Below, piece by piece: positions 60,278-64,000 of a DNA stretch of 64,000 bases. A program made the position numbers and the translations under genes. Origin of the DNA: AC-32 sp963736055. Its GTDB lineage: Bacteria > Actinomycetota > Thermoleophilia > Gaiellales > Gaiellaceae. The notes under the pieces were generated by a model, which worked only from the letters and a program-made list of their open reading frames with translations, had not been told where the DNA came from and did not search any database. The stretch covers positions 1,798,001 through 1,862,000 of the forward strand of contig CAVTNM010000008.1 of NCBI GenBank assembly GCA_963736055.1, given 5' to 3'. Numbering within the stretch: position 1 is the stretch's first letter; each line of letters begins with the position of its first letter.

Positions 60278-61458
60278 TGTGCGACCTCGCCGGAAAACGG
60301 GCCGGAACAGAACTCGACGTAGTCGACGTAGTCCGTGATCGTCGGGCTCTCGCCGCATACGGGGCAGGCCGGGTCGCGCCGGAGCTTCATCTCGTCGAAC
60401 TCGCCGGAGAGCGCGTCGTAGAGCAGCAGGCGCCCGATCAGCGGATCGCCGATGCCGATCGCCAGCTTGAGCGCCTCGGCGGCCTGGATCGACCCGATCA
60501 CGCCCGGCAGGACGCCGAGCACTCCGCCCTCGGCGCAGCTCGGGGCGAGCTCCGGAGGCGGCGGCTGCGGGAAGAGGCATCGATAACAGGGGCCTGCGCC
60601 GGGCTTGAACACGGTCACCTGGCCCTCGAAGCGGAAGATCGAGCCGTGCACGACGGGGATGTCGTGCCAGACCGAGGCGTCGTTGACCAGGTAGCGGGTC
60701 GGGAAGTTGTCGGCGCCGTCGACGATCACGTCCCAGCCGGGCTCGAGAATCCGCTCGATGTTCTCGGAGGTCAGGCGCTCGCGGAACGGCACCACCTCGA
60801 CGTCGGGGTTGAGCGCCTCGATCCGGCGGCGCGCGGAGTCGGTCTTCGGCTCGCCCAGCGAGTCGGTCGAGTGCGCGATCTGGCGCTGGAGGTTGGTCTC
60901 GTCGACCACGTCCGCGTCCACGATCCCGAGCCGGCCGACGCCGGCCGCGGCGAGATAGAGCGAGGCGGGGGAGCCGAGCCCTCCCGCGCCGATCAGCAGG
61001 ATCCTCGAGTCGAGCAGTCGCAGCTGCCCTTCCTCGCCGACCTCCGGGATCAGCAGGTGGCGGCTGTAGCGCGTCTGGCGGGCGGGGCCGAGCGTGCGCG
61101 GCAGCTCGGTCGGCAGGCCGTTTCGCTGCCAGTCCGTGTAGCCGCCGGCGAGCGAGATCGCTCGCTCGTAGCCGAGCTCGGTCAGCGTCTTTGCCGCGAA
61201 GGCGGAGCGGTTGCCGGCCGCGCAGTAGAGCAGCACGGGGCGGGAGTGGTCGGGCGCCGCGGCCTCGATCCTCGACTCCAGGTGGCCCCGCGGCACGTGC
61301 ACGGCGCCTGCGATGCGGCCCTGCTCCCATTCGTCCCGCTCGCGGACGTCGACGAGCACGGGTGCGTCCTCGGCGGCGAGCATGCGCTGCGCGCCTGCGG
61401 CGTCGACTTCCTCGATCGTCGCGCGGGCGGCTTGCAGCAGTTCTCTGTAGGTCGGCAC
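60274..61458 (-). CDS. Rhodanese-MoeB fusion, CysO-activating sulfurtransferase (MoeZ-like)
   Basis: 394 residues. An N-terminal rhodanese domain (about 1-110) has DVRERDEWEQGRIAGAVHVP and the active-site loop LYCAAGNRS. The MoeB/E1 adenylation domain (about 125-394) has RYSRHLLIPEVGEEGQ, ILLIGAGGLGSPASLYLAAA, the catalytic Cys region VLGVLPGVIGSIQ and zinc pairs CYRC and CPVC. It adenylates and sulfurates CysO. In mycobacterial MoeZ the rhodanese is C-terminal, so the domain order is reversed here. GTG 61458 lies 7 nt after TACAAT, suggesting a leaderless mRNA. Confidence 0.9.
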   Translation of the reverse strand: MPTYRELLQAARATIEEVDAAGAQRMLAAEDAPVLVDVRERDEWEQGRIAGAVHVPRGHLESRIEAAAPDHSRPVLLYCAAGNRSAFAAKTLTELGYERAISLAGGYTDWQRNGLPTELPRTLGPARQTRYSRHLLIPEVGEEGQLRLLDSRILLIGAGGLGSPASLYLAAAGVGRLGIVDADVVDETNLQRQIAHSTDSLGEPKTDSARRRIEALNPDVEVVPFRERLTSENIERILEPGWDVIVDGADNFPTRYLVNDASVWHDIPVVHGSIFRFEGQVTVFKPGAGPCYRCLFPQPPPPELAPSCAEGGVLGVLPGVIGSIQAAEALKLAIGIGDPLIGRLLLYDALSGEFDEMKLRRDPACPVCGESPTITDYVDYVEFCSGPFSGEVAH

Positions 61459-61465
61459 GCTTCCA

Positions 61466-61471
61466 ATTGTA
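61466..61471 (-). promoter_or_regulatory. -10 element of the cysteine operon
   Basis: On the minus strand TACAAT (within TATACAAT) ends 7 nt before the GTG of the rhodanese-MoeB gene, and no Shine-Dalgarno sequence is seen. A divergent TATCGT (61507-61512) stands 7 nt before the ATG of the TPR gene, giving back-to-back leaderless promoters in 61 bp. Confidence 0.5.
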
Positions 61472-61519
61472 TAGCGGGAAGCCGAAGTGGCCGCGAGAGC
61501 GGCGGCTATCGTCGCCGGC

Positions 61520-62485
61520 ATGAGCCCCCGCGGTCGCGTCTTCTTCTTCGTCCTACTCGCGGCGGTCGTCGCCTCGGGCGTGGTCGTGGTCGGCGTGGTC
61601 GCGACGCGCAATCACGTCCCGCCTCCTCCCGAGCCGCGCGCCGGCCGCCCGCCGCTGGCGCTCGACTTCGGCGTTCGCACCGATCCCGAGGCTCGCGACC
61701 TGCGTCGGGCGCAACGGCTCTACCTCGACAAGCAGGCCGGCCAGGCGAAGGCGATCTTCGACCGGTACCACTCGATCGAGGCGCGGGTCGGCTCGGCGCT
61801 CGCGGCGTGGCCGGACGGAAGTCTCGACACCCTCCAGTCGCTTGCGGCGGAGCACCCGAAGAGCTCGCTGCTGGCGCTCCACCTCGGGCTCGCCTACTAC
61901 TGGATGCGCCGGGACGCGCAGGCAGTCTCGTCGTGGCGCTCGGCGCAACGGCTGCAGCCCGACACCGCCTACGCGGTGCGCGCCGGCGACTTCCTCCATC
62001 CGCAGTTCGCTCCCGGCCTCCCCGGCTTCGTGCCGTCGTTCCCGCTGCCGCTCCGGATCCGCGTGCTCGAGGCTCCGCGCCAGGTGGCCGCGCTCCGGGA
62101 GGCGGCCGCGCGCGGCGGCGCCCACGCGAAGATCCTCTACGGCGCGGCGCTGCAGCAGCTCGGCCAGCCGCTCTCGGCCGAGAGGCAGTTCGCGGCCGCC
62201 GCGCGCCTGGCGCCCGACGACCCGGACGCACGCGCGGCCGCTGCGGTCGGCCTCTTCGACAAGCAGAACCCCTCGCGCGCGTTCGGCCGCCTGGGCCCGC
62301 TCGTGCGCGTGTTCCCGCACGCGCAGACGGTACGCTTCCACCTCGGCCTGATGCTCGTCTGGTCGGCGCAGATCAAGGCCGCCCGCAAGCAGTTCAACCT
62401 GGCTCGCGACCAAGGCCCGGACACGATCCTCGGACGCGAGGCACGGAAGTATCTGGCCGCGCTGCGTGAGGTTGGGACCAGCTGA
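61520..62485 (+). CDS. Membrane-anchored tetratricopeptide-repeat protein
   Basis: 321 residues. An N-terminal membrane helix (about 7-28, FFFVLLAAVVASGVVVVGVV) is followed by a Pro-rich spacer and a helical-repeat domain with TPR-like patterns, such as LLALHLGLAYYWMRRDAQAVSSW, ILYGAALQQLGQPLSAERQF and VRFHLGLMLVWSAQIKAARK. Likely a scaffold exposed outside the membrane; partner unknown. ATG 61520 lies 7 nt after TATCGT. The principal sigma factor follows 100 nt downstream. Confidence 0.8.
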   Translation: MSPRGRVFFFVLLAAVVASGVVVVGVVATRNHVPPPPEPRAGRPPLALDFGVRTDPEARDLRRAQRLYLDKQAGQAKAIFDRYHSIEARVGSALAAWPDGSLDTLQSLAAEHPKSSLLALHLGLAYYWMRRDAQAVSSWRSAQRLQPDTAYAVRAGDFLHPQFAPGLPGFVPSFPLPLRIRVLEAPRQVAALREAAARGGAHAKILYGAALQQLGQPLSAERQFAAAARLAPDDPDARAAAAVGLFDKQNPSRAFGRLGPLVRVFPHAQTVRFHLGLMLVWSAQIKAARKQFNLARDQGPDTILGREARKYLAALREVGTS

Positions 62486-62585
62486 GCGAAAAATGAGCCG
62501 TTCGGCCTATGGCGTCCGTCCGGCCGCCATGCGAGAGTGCCGCATCCGCAGAGCCGCGTGCGGAATGTCACAAAGGGGGACACCA

Positions 62586-63662
62586 GTGAGCGAGCAGGGG
62601 GAACGGGCCAGGCCGTCGACAATCGCCGAGGTGCTGGAGACGGACGAGGCCAAGGGGTTGATGGAGGCGGGCCGGGAGGCCGGGTCGCTGAGCACGGAGG
62701 AGATCTCCTTGGCGTTGGGGGAGCTGGAGCTCGACGCCGCGCAGATCGACGACTTCTACCATGCGCTCGAGGAGCAGCAGATCGAGGTCGTGGACGGACG
62801 CGAGGAGGAAGAGCGGCCGGTCGAGGAGCCGCGCGAGGTGACGACCGACTCGCTGCAGCTCTTCTTGAAGGACATCGGCAAGGTCGAGCTGCTGACCGCC
62901 GCGCAGGAGGTCGAGCTCGCGAAGCGGATCGAGCGCGGCGAGCACCGCGCCAAGCAGGAGATGGTCGAGGCCAACCTGCGCCTGGTCGTCTCGATCGCCA
63001 AGAAGTACCGCAACCAGGGCCTGCCCTTCCTCGATCTGATCCAGGAGGGAACGATCGGGCTGGTTCGGGCTGCCGAGAAGTTCGACCACCGCAAGGGCTT
63101 CAAGTTCTCGACCTACGCGACCTGGTGGATCCGGCAGGCGGTCGCCCGAGCGCTCGCCGACAAGGCTCGGACGATTCGGATGCCTGTGCACATCGTCGAG
63201 AAGCTGAACAAGATCGTCCGGTCCGAGCGCAAGCTGCGCGCGGAGCTCGGGCGCGAGCCGAGCTCGTTCGAGATCGGCCTGGACGTCGAGCTCTCGCCCG
63301 ACGAGGTCGAGCAGATCCGCCGGAGCTCGCAGGCGCCCGTGTCCCTCGAGAAGCCGGTCGGCGACGACGAGGAGTCGGAGTTCGGGCACTTCCTCACCGA
63401 CGAGAGCGAGCCGCTGCCGGACGAGGTGGCCGAGGTCGAGCTGCGCAAGGAGACGCTGCAGCGCGTGCTCGGGACGCTGAGCGCGCGGGAGCGGCGCGTC
63501 CTCGAGCTGCGCTACGGGCTGAACGGCGAGCACCCGCGCACGCTGGACGAGGTCGGTCGCACGTTCAACGTGACACGCGAGCGGATCCGGCAGATCGAGA
63601 ACCAGAGCCTGAAGAAGCTGCGGGCGCTGGCGGACTCCGTCGCGTTGCGGGACGTTGCTTAG
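62586..63662 (+). CDS. rpoD: Principal RNA polymerase sigma factor (sigma-70, SigA/RpoD)
   Basis: 358 residues. An acidic N-terminal region (about 1-75) is followed by region 1.2 (DSLQLFLKDIGKVELLTAAQ) and region 2 (NLRLVVSIAKKYRNQGLPFL, FDHRKGFKFSTYATWWIRQA) for -10 recognition. Region 3 comes next, then region 4 (RTLDEVGRTFNVTRERIRQI) for -35 recognition. The complete set with short region 1.1 fits an actinobacterial primary sigma. GTG 62586 has GGGGGA 5 nt upstream; an upstream in-frame ATG (62565) places this site inside the gene and is less likely. Confidence 0.94.
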   Translation: MSEQGERARPSTIAEVLETDEAKGLMEAGREAGSLSTEEISLALGELELDAAQIDDFYHALEEQQIEVVDGREEEERPVEEPREVTTDSLQLFLKDIGKVELLTAAQEVELAKRIERGEHRAKQEMVEANLRLVVSIAKKYRNQGLPFLDLIQEGTIGLVRAAEKFDHRKGFKFSTYATWWIRQAVARALADKARTIRMPVHIVEKLNKIVRSERKLRAELGREPSSFEIGLDVELSPDEVEQIRRSSQAPVSLEKPVGDDEESEFGHFLTDESEPLPDEVAEVELRKETLQRVLGTLSARERRVLELRYGLNGEHPRTLDEVGRTFNVTRERIRQIENQSLKKLRALADSVALRDVA

Positions 63663-63682
63663 ACGGCCTACGGCCTAGCCCG

Positions 63683-63695
63683 CGCAGACTCCGGG
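63683..63695 (+). terminator. Hairpin after the sigma factor gene
   Basis: GGGGC-TTC-GCCCC forms a 5-bp GC stem 20 nt after the rpoD stop. A small inverted repeat GGCC-TAC-GGCC (63665-63675) precedes it. There is no T run. It probably reduces read-through into the M20 peptidase gene. Confidence 0.4.
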
Positions 63696-63765
63696 GCTTC
63701 GCCCCTCCGCTGCACGCTGGGTGGTACCAAGCTGCCACTGTGTTGGGGCATTAGACTGCGGCGCC

Positions 63766-64000
63766 TTGCCCGAGGCCTGGTTCGACGAGCTTTCCGAGTT
63801 GCTGCGGATTCCCAGCGTCAGCGCCGACCCGGCGCGCGCCGGGGACGTGGTCGACGCGGCCGAGTGGCTGGCTGCCTTCATCCGCGGCGCCGGCGGGACG
63901 GCCGAGGTCATCCGGACCGACACGCACCCGCTGATCCTCGGCGACCTGTCCGCTTCGAACGGGTCCCGGGGTCAGACCCCGGGACAGGTCCCGACGGTGC
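63766..64000 (+). CDS. M20-family dipeptidase/deacylase, N-terminal part (truncated by window)
   Basis: The first 78 codons of a zinc peptidase of the M20 family. WFDELSELLRIPSVSADPAR and AAEWLAAFIRGAGGTAEVIR are typical of the N-terminal region; the metal-binding GHYDVQP motif would follow the last visible residues (QVPTV). The TTG start lies 8 nt after TAGACT (63752-63757) and lacks a Shine-Dalgarno sequence. Between LILGDLSAS and PTV, where relatives have a few residues, an in-frame palindromic repeat encodes about ten extra residues (NGSRGQTPGQ). Confidence 0.8.
   Translation, partial: MPEAWFDELSELLRIPSVSADPARAGDVVDAAEWLAAFIRGAGGTAEVIRTDTHPLILGDLSASNGSRGQTPGQVPTV
63963..63985 (+). repeat. 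23-bp palindrome inside the M20 coding sequence
   Basis: GTCCCGGGGTC and GACCCCGGGAC form a perfect 11-bp inverted repeat around a single A. It is flanked by two copies of GGTCCC. It is read in frame without a stop and lies at a surface-loop position of the peptidase. Confidence 0.75.

Overview
The window is 64 kb of very GC-rich, densely packed bacterial chromosome. Several gene sets point to a high-GC Gram-positive: a protein-bound cysteine pathway (MoeB-type activator, CysO, CysM, JAMM peptidase), an FdxA-type 7Fe ferredoxin, a FtsB/DivIC-DUF501 pair, GAF/SpoIIE phosphatases, DUF1707 domains, an actinobacterial-type LexA box and many leaderless-looking promoters. I infer an actinobacterium, most likely of the Thermoleophilia (Gaiellales/Solirubrobacterales) type. 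The rank is inference only. No rRNA, CRISPR array, prophage or insertion sequence was seen. One tRNA, tRNA-Gln(TTG), is present.

Layout. 1-9.2 kb is housekeeping: a ROK kinase end, rsmI, an M23-like secreted protein, metG-tatD-rsmA-ispE, a tandem repeat array built from tRNA-Gln 5' halves and hairpins, tRNA-Gln, glmU and prs. 9.2-26.5 kb is accessory metabolism: a secreted glycosidase-like gene with one frameshift, a Rieske oxygenase divergent from a TetR regulator plus flavin amine oxidase, a polyamine-type ABC transporter (potDBCA order on the minus strand) riddled with frameshifts, then a thioesterase, a FMN/4Fe-4S/FAD oxidoreductase, an acyl-CoA dehydrogenase, an ADP-forming acyl-CoA ligase and a class-III aminotransferase. 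Together these suggest uptake and oxidation of amines or methylated amines. 26.5-38.4 kb returns to core functions: rplY-pth-mfd, a PpiC foldase lipoprotein, mazG-eno-pyk, a divIC/DUF501 cluster, a HTH-receiver fusion and a PAP2 phosphatase.

38.3-51.7 kb holds membrane and envelope genes, a four-GAF SpoIIE phosphatase, a GDPD, an L,D-transpeptidase, a TlpA-CcmH-CcdA cytochrome c maturation set, a parallel beta-helix protein, a ceruloplasmin-like multicopper oxidase, fdxA and a VOC protein. 51.7-58.7 kb is mainly regulatory: a NarL-type two-component pair, a radical SAM gene with a LexA-like box over its start, a cyclase fused to DUF1707 and LiaF-type domains, a metallo-beta-lactamase fold hydrolase and a CorC/CNNM transporter. 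58.7-61.5 kb is the cysteine operon on the minus strand. The window ends with a TPR protein, the principal sigma factor and the start of an M20 peptidase.

Cross-cutting observations. Stop/start overlaps of the form NTGA are common, and three of them (eno, the PAP2 gene, cysO) imply CTG start codons. Many starts lie 6-10 nt downstream of a TAnnnT hexamer without a Shine-Dalgarno sequence. A two-hairpin palindromic element recurs at three intergenic places. The frameshift density between 18.0 and 19.5 kb is so high, and so sharply bounded, that local sequence error is more likely than gene decay.
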